From Bacteroidales bacterium UBA5382 (GTDB lineage Bacteria > Bacteroidota > Bacteroidia > Bacteroidales > Dysgonomonadaceae): DNA of 64,000 bases. The stretch is from the NCBI GenBank assembly GCA_002409745.1, contig DHOU01000007.1, positions 1 through 64,000 on the forward strand, given 5' to 3'. The translations under genes and the position numbers were made by a program. Below the pieces are notes generated by a model. That model searched no databases and was not told where the DNA came from. It worked only from the letters and a program-made list of their open reading frames with translations. Positions 15,885 through 25,532 of this stretch are shown here, in pieces (the stretch's first letter is position 1; each line of letters starts with the position of its first letter).

Positions 15885-18800
15885 TTAAAAACTGATTTCT
15901 ATCCCGAAAGTTACGTCTTTCAAAGGAGGCAATGCAAAACCGACAATTCCATTATAAGCAGACTCTGGATCATAGTCATCTGTTTTTGAAATCGTAAAAA
16001 GATTCGTAGATGATACGATAAGTCGTGCGGAGCTCAAATCAATTTTATTGATTACCGTTGCAGGCAAAGAATAACTCAAAGAAAGATTCTTCAATCGTAG
16101 ATAGCTGGCATCAAAAAGCCATTTAGAAGAGCCGTAATTTCCGTAAGCATACCCATACGAACGTCTTCCATACGCTTTATCCGAATCTCCCGGTTTTTGC
16201 CATCTGTCTAATTGTCCTTTAGAAGGCAAATAAGTGAAATCGAATCTTCCGTTAGACATTGCTGGCCACCCTGAGTTATCATAAAAATTACCACCCCAAG
16301 AAAATGCCATCTGAGCACTCAAACTGAATCCTTTAAAAGAGAAAGTATTCAACCATCCGCCGGTAAGTTTAGGATCGGCTTTGCCGACAATCACACGATT
16401 CGCTTGTCCCGGATTTTTTGTAATTTCCTTTTCAAACGAGCCATCTTCGAGTTGCTTATTTGTGTACCATTGCTCTTCCCCTGTCTCGGGATCATATCCC
16501 GCATATTCCCTCGAATAGAAACTATAATACGCTTCGCCTTCGCGGGTAATAAACGGCGATCGGGAGGTATTGTCTTTTCCGCCGTAAATTTTGTTCACCT
16601 TATTCACATTGTGGGCAAAATTGATCTGCGTATTCCAAAAGAAACCCGACGGTTCTTTGCTCTTAAATACATCATAACCGATTGAAAACTCGATTCCCCT
16701 GTTAGACATTTCAGCCTCATTGCTCAAATAACTTGAGAATCCAGTGGCTTGCGAAACGGGGATAGAAGCTATCAAATCTGATGTTTTTTTATCATATAAA
16801 TCCATTTCAAAAGTGAATGCATCCCATAATCTTACATCCAATCCGAAATTTAGTGTCTTTGATTTTTCCCATGACAAGTCCGGATTTGGGATTCTAGCCG
16901 GATACATCACGGGGTTTTTAGAATAACTTCCGGAAAGCGCATAGGTATTTTGTGATCCATACCAACTAGATGGAAGAGTTCCGCTTTCTCCATAAGAGAG
17001 TCGTAACCTTAAGTTATCTATTGCAGAAAGATTATCCTTAATAAAGGATTCTTCCGACAATCGCCATGCGCCAGATAAAGACCAAAAATTACCCCATTTA
17101 TTATTTTCTCCTAATCTGGAACTACCATCTCGACGAAAACTGGCAGAAGCATAATATTTATCCGCATAGGAGTAATTTAAACGAGAGAATAACGACAACA
17201 TTCTATCCGGCTGCGTAATGGAATAAGCTCCTGTAGGGATGGCAGCGCTACTCAAATCCGATATTTTATCGGAAGCAAAACCCTGACCGACGGCCTGTAG
17301 TTCCTTGTAATCACGTCTTTCCACATCCCATCCGACCAGAATATCGAAATCATGTGAACCTATTACCTTGTCATAGGTGAGAAGTGACGATGAATACAAA
17401 ATTTCATTTCCTGTACTATATTTTATAGTTAAACCATTCATACCTTCACCATTTCCTCCTGAAAAAGGCCAAACAGTAGTCGCATCGTTTGTTGTCCTTG
17501 AATAATTTAATGTCTGTTTGAATTTCAAGTTATCTACAATCAGATACTCACCCCATATAGAAGAGCGCGAATCGAATACACTTTGAGGGTATTTGTCTGT
17601 ATTTGCACTTTGGACTAAATTTTCATATCCGCTCAGTAGTTCGCCATTATAATAAGATCCATCTTCATTATAAATAGGTATTGTCGGCCAGAGATAAGTA
17701 CGAGTGGCATAATACGGATTGGCATAAGCTGTCCCTTCCATCACTCTCTCTTGCCCTACTTTAGATACAGACAGATTCGTACCTATCTTGAAGCGATCAT
17801 TTACATCATGAGATAAGTTTACCCTCCCAGTATATTGTTGCGAATTGGATGTTTTGACCATTCCCTGCGTCTTGTTATAAGCAGCGGAAACAAAAAAATG
17901 GGTTTTATCATTACCTCCGGCCAAGTTAATCTCATATAACTGAGAAGAACCTTTTTTGAATAACGCTTTTTCCCAATCGGAATATTGTCCATTTTCAGGC
18001 TTTGCAGCATAATAATCAATGGTCCCATTCACTTCTTCCCAAATTTGTTCTTCTGTCCAGTTATCACCAACAGCGTCATTTATATAATTGTAATAACTTT
18101 CTGTCCATAATTCACGTAATTCATCTCCGCTTACGATTTCACGGCTTTTCACCGCCCAATCATTAAATCCGGCTTGCGCCTTGAAAGTAACACGAGTTTT
18201 ACCTTTTTGCGCTATTCCCGATTTAGTCGCAATCAGAATCACACCATTGGCCGCTCTCGAGCCATAAAGCGAAGCGGCGGCCGCATCCTTCAATACGGTG
18301 ATTGATGCAATATCGGAGGGATTTATAATACTGGATATACCTAAAGAACCCGGAGAGTCGGTAACACCCGAGATGGAAATATTTTCAGGAGACATAGGTA
18401 TGCCGTCCACGACATAAAGAGGTTCTGTGCTTGCATTGATAGATCCTACTCCCCTGATGGATATTCGCTGTTGTGAACCGGGTTGTCCTGATGACGAAGA
18501 TATTGTTACGCCTGATGCGGCTCCTTGCAACGCTTGTTCAAAAGATACAACCGGAATATCTTTGATGGTTTTATTATTAATAGTACTCGCAGATCCTGTG
18601 AAAGAAGATCGTTTTGTTGTTCCATAAGCAACAACCATAACCTCATCCAATAACTCAGAATCTTCCACCAATGTCACTCTCACATTTTCACTCACGCCAA
18701 CTTCTTGCGGAACATACCCCACATACGAAACGACCAATGTTCCGTTTGCCGGAGCTGAAATTGTGAAATTCCCGTCAATATCGGTAACCGTCCCTTGCGA

Positions 18801-18941
18801 AGATCCTTTAACGGTCACCGTAGCCCCGATGACAGGTTCTCCTGCTTCATCCACCACCATACCCTGTACGCGTGTCTGAGCAGTCGCCAGCCCTATTCCC
18901 ACAAAGAACAGGGTCAAAAACAATACTAGTTTTCTTTTCAT
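15885..18941 (-). CDS. SusC-family TonB-dependent transporter
   Basis: A 1018-aa outer-membrane transporter. It has a signal peptide (to GLATAQ), a carboxypeptidase-like beta-sandwich at about 25-105 (VVDEAGEPVIGATVTVKGSS), the SusC/RagA plug from about 110 with PLYVVDGIPMSPENI and ITVLKDAAAASLYGSRAANG, and then a large beta-barrel ending in an aromatic residue (LKDVTFGIEISF). It imports a ligand delivered by the SusD partner using TonB energy. The long leader upstream (18942-19580) carries a short open frame and promoter-like elements. Confidence 0.96.
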   Translation of the reverse strand: MKRKLVLFLTLFFVGIGLATAQTRVQGMVVDEAGEPVIGATVTVKGSSQGTVTDIDGNFTISAPANGTLVVSYVGYVPQEVGVSENVRVTLVEDSELLDEVMVVAYGTTKRSSFTGSASTINNKTIKDIPVVSFEQALQGAASGVTISSSSGQPGSQQRISIRGVGSINASTEPLYVVDGIPMSPENISISGVTDSPGSLGISSIINPSDIASITVLKDAAAASLYGSRAANGVILIATKSGIAQKGKTRVTFKAQAGFNDWAVKSREIVSGDELRELWTESYYNYINDAVGDNWTEEQIWEEVNGTIDYYAAKPENGQYSDWEKALFKKGSSQLYEINLAGGNDKTHFFVSAAYNKTQGMVKTSNSQQYTGRVNLSHDVNDRFKIGTNLSVSKVGQERVMEGTAYANPYYATRTYLWPTIPIYNEDGSYYNGELLSGYENLVQSANTDKYPQSVFDSRSSIWGEYLIVDNLKFKQTLNYSRTTNDATTVWPFSGGNGEGMNGLTIKYSTGNEILYSSSLLTYDKVIGSHDFDILVGWDVERRDYKELQAVGQGFASDKISDLSSAAIPTGAYSITQPDRMLSLFSRLNYSYADKYYASASFRRDGSSRLGENNKWGNFWSLSGAWRLSEESFIKDNLSAIDNLRLRLSYGESGTLPSSWYGSQNTYALSGSYSKNPVMYPARIPNPDLSWEKSKTLNFGLDVRLWDAFTFEMDLYDKKTSDLIASIPVSQATGFSSYLSNEAEMSNRGIEFSIGYDVFKSKEPSGFFWNTQINFAHNVNKVNKIYGGKDNTSRSPFITREGEAYYSFYSREYAGYDPETGEEQWYTNKQLEDGSFEKEITKNPGQANRVIVGKADPKLTGGWLNTFSFKGFSLSAQMAFSWGGNFYDNSGWPAMSNGRFDFTYLPSKGQLDRWQKPGDSDKAYGRRSYGYAYGNYGSSKWLFDASYLRLKNLSLSYSLPATVINKIDLSSARLIVSSTNLFTISKTDDYDPESAYNGIVGFALPPLKDVTFGIEISF

Positions 18942-18990
18942 AAACTCTACTTTTTAATTAAACTCTATTTTATAATCTTCAATTCAATCG

Positions 18991-19029
18991 TTACTCTACG
19001 ATTTTACGTACGCTGTAGGGATTTTTCAT
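18991..19029 (-). CDS. Candidate 12-residue leader peptide upstream of SusC
   Basis: An ATG preceded by GGGGA at good distance opens a frame reading MKNPYSVRKIVE and a stop, ending 49 bp before the SusC start. It may be a leader peptide coupled to SusC expression or a chance frame. Only conservation in related leaders would decide. Confidence 0.25.
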   Translation of the reverse strand: MKNPYSVRKIVE

Positions 19030-19075
19030 ATCCCCACGTGTGATTAACACACATACAACAATGACATTCTCCCTG

Positions 19076-19310
19076 CAAATATATATTAATTTTCAATAGC
19101 TATACAAATATAGAACTCTTATTTTGAAAAAACTTTCATTTTACCACAAAAATCAGGCAAAAAGATATACTTTACAGTCACCTTTTGGAAAATCGTTTAT
19201 TTGTATTTCTTTTTTTAATAAAAGGACACGCAACAACCTTCAAAAAGCAAGATGTCAGGACGGTATTTTTTAACTTTTACACGTTCTAACCCAAAACGAA
19301 TGCAAATATA
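19076..19310 (-). promoter_or_regulatory. Leader and promoter region of the SusC/SusD operon
   Basis: Three TATATTTG matches to the -7 consensus occur on the minus strand, at 19076-19083, 19105-19112 and 19303-19310, in an AT-rich gap of about 640 bp that otherwise holds only the short frame at 18991-19029. I cannot tell which is used. The remainder, 19311-19580, shows no gene. Confidence 0.4.
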
Positions 19311-19580
19311 ACTCTTTCGCCTTTTACTATGCAAAAAATTAATGTTAAAAATCAATTTTTTGATGCAAATCCATGCAATATTCTTCTCAAAAAGTAACCA
19401 ATAAACAAAAAGAAATGTGCTTTTGTTTTTTTCAAGCAGAAAAAAAGAAGTAAGCCAGGGTAAATATCCGGATTACTCCTTTCTTGCTCAATACTACTTA
19501 TATTTCCGGCCTCATCTCCTCCTCATAAATTCGGATGGAGAGTCGTTTCTGATTCCGCTTCGGAATAACAACTGTCGGTT

Positions 19581-20717
19581 TTACTGTAAATACTTCTCCA
19601 ACGCTTCGACAAGCTTATCTCCACGCAAATTCTTATCGATAATCTTTCCATCGGGATCCAGCAGGAAATTGGCGGGAATGCCCCTCACGCCATAGAGGGT
19701 AGAAGCGTCGTTTTTCCAGCCTTTCAAGTCGGAAACCTGCGTCCAGGCCAACTTATCATCGTGAATAGCCTTCAACCAATCCTCTTTCGACTCATCGAGG
19801 GAGACACCCAATATGGTAAAATTCTTATCCTTATATTTTTCGAAAGCCGACACGACAAACGGATTTTCATGACGACACGGTCCACACCAAGATGCCCAAA
19901 AATCCAATAAAACATATTTTCCCCTGAAATCCGACAGGCTCACAGCGGTTCCCACCGTGTCGTTTTGTGTAAAATCGGGAGCGATCTTTCCTACTTGCGT
20001 TGCCTTCAGCGTTTCGATACGTTTGGCATACGTACGCCCCAATATCGTATTCCTAACCTCGGGCGACAACAGGGAATAGACGGAATCGAACGTTTCCACC
20101 TGCGGATCATATCCGAGATAGACGGGGAGCGCTTTGGCCAAACTGATGAATGACTCTTTATGAGCCAACAAAAAGTCATAAGCGACCGCTTTTTCTTTCC
20201 CTTCAATCGCTTCCCAGCGTTCATTCAGTTGTTGCTGGAATGCTTCCGATTTCCGGTCCTCCTCCGAAGCGGAACGAAATTCGTTCTGCAATTCCGATTT
20301 TTGAGTCTGGAAGTCGGCCACCAACGAATCGTATTCCTGCGAGAGGGCATTCAGAGGGGAACCGGATATTTCGGCATTCTTTATGGAGTCGGGACTGGTT
20401 AAAGTAATCTTACCCTGTTCGACAAATAAATTCAACCGGTCTTCCAATTGGCGCGAGAAAGGTTGATTTCCATCATAATCAATGGCAATCGTTGCCGAGA
20501 AGGGCGCTTCATAAGCCCCCGAAAAGCGGAAACTGCCCTTTTCGATCAGAACCGAATCGATCACGTTTTCTCCCGAATCATTCTGGAACACTAAAAATGC
20601 CTTCGCCGGTTTTCCCGTATCGGCAATGGTAGCCTGTATTTCATACTTGGCTTCCTGCTTTTGACAAGCCACTAAAACGAGCGCGCTTAACAGCGCAAAA
20701 AAGAGATTTTTTTTCAT
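19581..20717 (-). CDS. TlpA-like thioredoxin-fold lipoprotein with DUF4369-type N-terminus
   Basis: A 378-aa lipoprotein (lipobox LVLVACQKQ) facing the periplasm or outer leaflet. An N-terminal beta-rich domain of DUF4369 type (about 25-120) and a helical middle precede a C-terminal thioredoxin/AhpC-TSA domain with the redox motif WCGPC (DFWASWCGPCRHENP) and a cis-proline loop (GVRGIPANFLLDPDG). It probably reduces or isomerises disulfides in the envelope. It lies upstream of the SusC/SusD pair on the same strand but is separated by a 640-bp gap, so it is a separate transcription unit. Its own leader carries a short frame and a terminator-like hairpin. Confidence 0.92.
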   Translation of the reverse strand: MKKNLFFALLSALVLVACQKQEAKYEIQATIADTGKPAKAFLVFQNDSGENVIDSVLIEKGSFRFSGAYEAPFSATIAIDYDGNQPFSRQLEDRLNLFVEQGKITLTSPDSIKNAEISGSPLNALSQEYDSLVADFQTQKSELQNEFRSASEEDRKSEAFQQQLNERWEAIEGKEKAVAYDFLLAHKESFISLAKALPVYLGYDPQVETFDSVYSLLSPEVRNTILGRTYAKRIETLKATQVGKIAPDFTQNDTVGTAVSLSDFRGKYVLLDFWASWCGPCRHENPFVVSAFEKYKDKNFTILGVSLDESKEDWLKAIHDDKLAWTQVSDLKGWKNDASTLYGVRGIPANFLLDPDGKIIDKNLRGDKLVEALEKYLQ

Positions 20718-20751
20718 ACTTATTCATTCATTACTTCATTATTAATTAAAA

Positions 20752-20782
20752 AAGCCCCTCCGAATCGCTATCGGAAGGGCTT
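20752..20782 (-). promoter_or_regulatory. Terminator-like hairpin in the TlpA gene leader
   Basis: On the minus strand, AAGCCCTTCCGA and TCGGAGGGGCTT form a 12-bp stem with one mismatch, followed by seven U. It lies 35 bp before the TlpA start and downstream of a promoter-like element, so it would terminate transcription inside the leader. Together with the short frame at 20825-20869 it suggests attenuation. Confidence 0.5.
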
Positions 20783-20824
20783 CTGCCTGTATGTTGTAAG
20801 TTTTATACGGTCGCTGTCACTTTT

Positions 20825-20869
20825 TTACATACTCCATCCGATATCCCCTTTAAAAAAGGGCATACACAT
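20825..20869 (-). CDS. Candidate 14-residue leader peptide before the TlpA attenuator
   Basis: ATG-initiated frame reading MCMPFFKGDIGWSM and a stop, 43 bp before the terminator-like hairpin. In-frame ATGs exist upstream too, so the start is not certain. It has no run of one amino acid that would name a signal. The surrounding stretch 20783-21243 has no larger gene. Confidence 0.3.
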   Translation of the reverse strand: MCMPFFKGDIGWSM

Positions 20870-20970
20870 ACAACACATACTCACAGAGAATGATGTGTGG
20901 TAAGCGCCGGGAATTCGAATAGAAGTTGTAACCATTGTTTAATAACGTTCCATATAATTGGAAACGGTTG

Positions 20971-20978
20971 CAAATATA
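20971..20978 (-). promoter_or_regulatory. -7 element for the TlpA leader transcript
   Basis: TATATTTG on the minus strand, full match to TAnnTTTG. It would start a transcript with a leader of about 245 nt before the TlpA gene. Confidence 0.4.
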
Positions 20979-21314
20979 AAGGATGTTTTTTAATCCTGCA
21001 ACCAAATCATTGAATAAAACAAACTATTACACGATTTTCCCCAACTTTTAACGCTTACGGTTTCTTTTTCACGCCTAAAATTAATTTGTACCCTAAAAAC
21101 TCATCACATAAGCAATTTCAGCACTAAAGTTATTGCAACTTGTATTGTTAAAGTCTATGATTATGGACATTAAGCGGAGAAATAAATAGATTGAAATGAA
21201 TCAAGTGGTGAAAAGATCGTAAATGCTATCTGTGAGGATCCTGTTAACGATATACCAAGGTTTTTATCGGATTATACAGATGATTCATTAGATGCTTCCG
21301 CAGCGTTTTCGACA

Positions 21315-21769
21315 ACTTCGCACCGCCCGACAAGGACGAATACACAGCCCCGCCGACCAATACGCATCCGACAAGGACAAATACACCTCTCCGGAGGCTT
21401 CGAATCGCCCGACAAAGACAAATACATACCTCCCAAGCACTTCGAATCGCTCGACAGGGACAAATACGCATCCCCGGGGACTTTGCATCGGCCCCCAAAG
21501 ACTTCGAATCACCTCCCGAAGACTTTGCATCGGCCCCCAAAGACTTCGAATCACCTCCCGAAGACTTCGAATCGGCCCCCAAAGACTTCGAATCATCTCC
21601 GAGGACTTCGAATCGGTCCCCACAGACTTCGAATCGCCCGACAAGGACAAATACGCACCTCCGGAGACTTTGCATCGCTCTCCGGGGACTTTGCATCAGC
21701 CCTCAAAGACTTCGAATCATCTCCGGGCACTTTGCATCGCTCCCGCATCACTTTGCACCGCCGCTCGGC
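21315..21769. repeat. 22-unit tandem array of 20-21 bp built from three alternating words
   Basis: The stretch divides without remainder into 22 units, 15 of 21 bp and 7 of 20 bp. Each unit opens with one of three ten-base words, ACTTCGAATC, ACTTTGCATC or ACAAATACGC (with small variants), followed by about ten C/G/A-rich bases such as GGCCCCCAAAG or ACCTCCCGAAG. All frames on both strands are largely open because a 21-bp unit is a whole number of codons, so open frames here (heptapeptides such as DSKSLGA) are not evidence of a protein. It lies between the GH3 gene terminator and the TlpA promoter. Confidence 0.85.
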
Positions 21770-21783
21770 TTATGCCACAAAAA

Positions 21784-21808
21784 AAGAGCAGCCTCCGCGA
21801 CTGCTCTT
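21784..21808 (-). terminator. Terminator of the GH144/GH3 operon
   Basis: AAGAGCAG (21784-21791) and CTGCTCTT (21801-21808) form an 8-bp stem followed by seven U on the minus strand, 30 bp after the GH3 stop codon. Confidence 0.75.
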
Positions 21809-21837
21809 CTCATCTTAAACCAGTTGACACTCTCTTT

Positions 21838-24126
21838 CTATTGAATAGAAAAAGAGATTTCGTTCGTATCATCGGCCGAATGCTGCGCCACCCACAGTTT
21901 CAACGCTCCGGCTTCGGCTTTCTTCTTCCCCTCGATTCCGTAAAACGCCAGGTCTTCGGGCGTCAACTCAAACGTTACCTGCTGCGTTTCGCCCGCCTTC
22001 AAGGCAATCTTACGGAAACCTTTCAATTCTTTCACCGGACGGGTCACACTCGCCGTCAACTGCCGCGTATAAAGCTGCACGACAATTTCACCGTCGGCCG
22101 TTCCGCTATTCCGCACATCGGCGGTCACCGTCAACTTATCGTCTTTCGTATTCAACACATTCTTATCGGATTTTACATTCCCGATTTCGAATGTCGTATA
22201 GCTCAGCCCATATCCGAAGGGGTAAAGCGGGGTGATGGAGCTGTCGAAATAACGCGAACGGTAGTCGACCGACTCATCTTTTAAATCCACCGGACGCCCG
22301 GTGCTTTTTTGATTATAATAGATAGGAATTTGTCCGACATTACGCGGGAAAGACATCACCAGCCGTCCCGAAGGGTTATAATCGCCGGCAATCACATCGG
22401 CGATGCCGTTACCGCCTTGTACGCCGGGAAACCAGGCCTGAAGGATCGCATCCATCGTTTCATCCTCCCACGACAAATCGAGCGGACGGCCGCTCAGGGT
22501 GACCAACACCACCGGCTTGCCGGTTGTTTTCAACGCCCGCAACAGTTCGATTTGCGCTTCGGGCAGGCGGATATCGGTGCGGACAGCCGCTTCGCCCGAC
22601 CAATTGAAATCTTCTCCCACAGCGGCAATCACGACATCCGACCGGCGGGCGGCAGCCACGGCCTGGGCGATTTGTCCGGGGGGCGTTTCCGTAATCGACG
22701 AACCGGCTGCGTAAATGAGTTTCACCGACGAACCGGCATACTTATCGGTCAATCCTTTCAGGATCGCGATGCTTTTGTTGCGATCGCCCAAACCGGCCCA
22801 CTCGCCGTTAAGATTGATGGAATCGTTCATCAGGGGGCCTACCAAAGCGAGGATTTTGCCGCTTTCCTTTTGAATGGGAAGGACATTTCCTTCGTTCTTC
22901 AGCAATACGACCGACGAAGCCACCGCCTCACGGGCGGTTTCCATAAACTCGGGCGTCATCGTATTCGCGCGCGCCCGGTCTTCATTTAAATAACGATACG
23001 GGTCGTCGAAAAGGCCGAGCAGGAATTTCATTTCCAAAATACTTCGCACGGCATTATCGATGGTACGTTCCGACACACGTCCTTCTTTCACCGATTCGGC
23101 AAGGTATTTAATATATGTAGCGCCGGTCATATCCATGTCGACACCCGCATTCACGGCCAGTTCGGCCGCCTGCTTTTCATCGGCCGCCACTCCGTGCGGA
23201 ACGAGTTCGTTCACACCGGTATAATCACTCACCACAAATCCGTTAAAGCCCCATTCGTTGCGCAGGATATCCGTCATCAACCAACGGCTTCCGGTAGCCG
23301 GCACGCCGTTCACATCGTTAAACGAGGCCATAAACGTACCCACGCCGGCCTCCAATGCCGCCTGGTAAGGGGGGAGATAGACATTGCGCAGCGTGTGCTC
23401 CGAAAGCTCCGCCGTATTATAATCGCGTCCCGATTCGGCCGCGCCGTAAGCCGCAAAGTGCTTGCCGCAAGCCAACAGGGTATTAGCCTCGGCAAGCGAT
23501 TTCCAGTCGCTTCCGCCTTGGAATCCCTGCACGCGCGCTTTAGCAATTTGGCTACCCAGGTAGGGATCTTCGCCGGCGCCCTCCATCACACGCCCCCAAC
23601 GGGCATCTCGGGCGATATCCACCATCGGGGCGAAGGTCCAGTTAATACCGTCGGAGGCAGCCTCTACGGCAGCTATTTCCGCCGTCCTGCGCATCATTTC
23701 CAGATCCCATGAACACGCTTCCGCCAACGGGATGGGAAAGATGGTCTTATATCCGTGGATGACATCCTGCCCGAACAAAATGGGGATGCCTAATCGCGTC
23801 GAGTCGACGGCTATCTGTTGAAAAGCCCGTATTCCCTGCACCGATGTGGCATTAAAGATACTGCCGATCAATCCTTTTAAGAGATAGGGTTTGAAATTAT
23901 CGGGCATGACGGGGCCGGTGATGGATTGATTGGCCGAGAACTGCGTCATCTGTCCGAGTTTCTCTTCGAGGGTCATCAGTTTCAAGACCGAATCGACCCG
24001 CTGCTCTATCCGTTTATCACCACTGAAACTCTGCCATTTCCGTTCCCCCGGAGAGGAGGGCGATTGGCACGACGTTATCAGCATCGCTATCACTACACCT
24101 ATTACTAAAATATTCGTTTTCTTCAT
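21838..24126 (-). CDS. GH3 beta-glucosidase, lipoprotein
   Basis: A family 3 glycoside hydrolase of about 762 aa, with a lipobox (IAMLITSCQS) and the usual order of TIM barrel, alpha/beta sandwich and C-terminal fibronectin-III-like domain. The nucleophile region is GFVVSDYTGVNEL, and KHFAAYGAAESGRDYN is the conserved KH(F/Y) segment. It removes glucose from beta-glucosides. I chose the ATG at 24126 (MKKTNILVIGVV) because it opens a proper signal sequence; an in-frame ATG at 24150 lies in a GATTCAAT-repeat. As the last gene after three GH144 genes, it probably splits sophorose and other beta-1,2-gluco-oligosaccharides; that specificity is inferred from context. Confidence 0.94.
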   Translation of the reverse strand: MKKTNILVIGVVIAMLITSCQSPSSPGERKWQSFSGDKRIEQRVDSVLKLMTLEEKLGQMTQFSANQSITGPVMPDNFKPYLLKGLIGSIFNATSVQGIRAFQQIAVDSTRLGIPILFGQDVIHGYKTIFPIPLAEACSWDLEMMRRTAEIAAVEAASDGINWTFAPMVDIARDARWGRVMEGAGEDPYLGSQIAKARVQGFQGGSDWKSLAEANTLLACGKHFAAYGAAESGRDYNTAELSEHTLRNVYLPPYQAALEAGVGTFMASFNDVNGVPATGSRWLMTDILRNEWGFNGFVVSDYTGVNELVPHGVAADEKQAAELAVNAGVDMDMTGATYIKYLAESVKEGRVSERTIDNAVRSILEMKFLLGLFDDPYRYLNEDRARANTMTPEFMETAREAVASSVVLLKNEGNVLPIQKESGKILALVGPLMNDSINLNGEWAGLGDRNKSIAILKGLTDKYAGSSVKLIYAAGSSITETPPGQIAQAVAAARRSDVVIAAVGEDFNWSGEAAVRTDIRLPEAQIELLRALKTTGKPVVLVTLSGRPLDLSWEDETMDAILQAWFPGVQGGNGIADVIAGDYNPSGRLVMSFPRNVGQIPIYYNQKSTGRPVDLKDESVDYRSRYFDSSITPLYPFGYGLSYTTFEIGNVKSDKNVLNTKDDKLTVTADVRNSGTADGEIVVQLYTRQLTASVTRPVKELKGFRKIALKAGETQQVTFELTPEDLAFYGIEGKKKAEAGALKLWVAQHSADDTNEISFSIQ

Positions 24127-24154
24127 CTTAAATTTTAAATCTTGAATCATTGAA

Positions 24155-25528
24155 TCATTGAATCTTAAATCCCAGTTTTTCCAGTCCCTCCTGTATCTCG
24201 GGGGCGCCCATAAACAGGTTCCACAGCAAGCCGGTACGGTAGTTTTCGATCATCGGGGCGATGGTCAACTGGTCGATAGCCAGATACCGTTGCGGAAACC
24301 AATCATCCTGAATACTGAATGCATCGTAAAATCCATATTCGCCCCACAACTGATCGCCCAGGTCATGATAAAAATACTTCAAGGCGCGCATCGACTGCTC
24401 GGGAGTGTAAGGGAAGCTCGACAAAGAAGCTGTCGGGGTAATGACCCCCGCATCGTTTGTGGGCATGTGCGCCGAGTAACCGTTGACCGAATAACTGGCC
24501 GTCAGTCCCCAGCACGAATCGCTATATCCTTTATAGCCATGGGGATTCTCCAAGCAATATTCGTAATTAATCAGCGCATGGCTGCGATTGAGTTGCCAAT
24601 AGTCGGCATACTCATCTTTCAACCCTTTCGGATTTAAGCCGATAAACGAGTAATGCGCCCAGAAGAGCGGGCCGCCGTATTGTTCCGCCCCGTTATGCTT
24701 CAACACCAGCGGATGACCGTAGGTGACGACTTCGCTTTTGATGTTTCCGCCCCGGGCCCATCCGTTGTGATAGGCCGATGCAGGAATGGAATGTGTGGGC
24801 GATGCGGCCGCCAGAATGTAGGTGATAAGGCACTCGTTGTATCCTTCAATCGGGAACTTCATCTCCCATCCGTGGGTCGGACTCCAATGCCAGTACAGCA
24901 CATCTTGTCCGTCGAGATACCAGGTCCAGTCCATCTCGCGCCAAAGCGTGTCGATCTTCTTCGCAAGCGATTGCTCCGCATCGTTGCCGTTTTTAAAATA
25001 TTCCCGGGCGCACAGCAGTCCCTGCATCAGGAAAGCGCTTTCCACCAGGTCGCCGCCATCGTCTTTATGACTGAAGGCCTTCGCTTTGCCCGTGGGGCCG
25101 TGCATCCAATGCGGCCACACCCCGTGGAAACGATCGGCTTTGGCCAGATAGTCGGCGATTTTATGTAGCCGCTCCACTCCTTCTTCACGGCCGATAAATC
25201 CTCGGTCGATAGCCACGATAAGTCCCGCGATACCGAAACCGCTGCCGCCGGTGGTGACGACATCCGCATCGTTTTCGGGATACACCCCGTCGACATGAAA
25301 GCGTTCGCGGGCTAAACCGGAAGTCGGTTCCGCGCCGTCCCACATATAATTGAAATGCGCTTTTTGAATATACTCCAGCAACGCATCATCGGATGCGAAA
25401 GACGACGGGCGTTCGCCGGCCGGAAGCGCGGTTTGCTTTGTTTGCTTGTTGGTACAGGCCGTGAATATCGTTCCCGTTATAAGAACGGCAATGAATAACG
25501 ATGTGAGAATGCGGTTGTTCTTTGTCAT
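24155..25528 (-). CDS. GH144-type glucanase (third copy), lipoprotein
   Basis: A 457-aa lipoprotein (lipobox TGTIFTACTN) with one (alpha/alpha)6-barrel domain of the glycoamylase/GH144 type from about residue 45. Family landmarks are FNYMWDGAEPTSGLARER, VVTTGGSGFGIAGLIVAIDR, DGGDLVESAFLMQGLL, LYWHWSPTHGWEMKFP and LWGEYGFYDAFS. GH144 members act on beta-1,2-glucan, as endo-glucanases or as sophorose-releasing exo-enzymes. It starts 4 bp after the preceding GH144 gene and is followed by the GH3 gene 28 bp later. Exo or endo action cannot be read from sequence. Confidence 0.9.
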   Translation of the reverse strand: MTKNNRILTSLFIAVLITGTIFTACTNKQTKQTALPAGERPSSFASDDALLEYIQKAHFNYMWDGAEPTSGLARERFHVDGVYPENDADVVTTGGSGFGIAGLIVAIDRGFIGREEGVERLHKIADYLAKADRFHGVWPHWMHGPTGKAKAFSHKDDGGDLVESAFLMQGLLCAREYFKNGNDAEQSLAKKIDTLWREMDWTWYLDGQDVLYWHWSPTHGWEMKFPIEGYNECLITYILAAASPTHSIPASAYHNGWARGGNIKSEVVTYGHPLVLKHNGAEQYGGPLFWAHYSFIGLNPKGLKDEYADYWQLNRSHALINYEYCLENPHGYKGYSDSCWGLTASYSVNGYSAHMPTNDAGVITPTASLSSFPYTPEQSMRALKYFYHDLGDQLWGEYGFYDAFSIQDDWFPQRYLAIDQLTIAPMIENYRTGLLWNLFMGAPEIQEGLEKLGFKIQ

Positions 25529-25532
25529 TTTA

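Noticed and set aside
20925..20945. GAATTCGAATAG resembling a tRNA T-loop
   Set aside because: No matching acceptor, D or anticodon arms surround it.
21315..21769. CRISPR array
   Set aside because: Units are contiguous 20-21 bp repeats with variable words and no fixed repeat plus unique spacers; no cas gene is present.
21244..21818. Several overlapping open frames on both strands across the 20-21 bp array
   Set aside because: The repeat period is close to a multiple of three and lacks stops in most frames, so frames are open by construction; no start signal or domain supports any of them.
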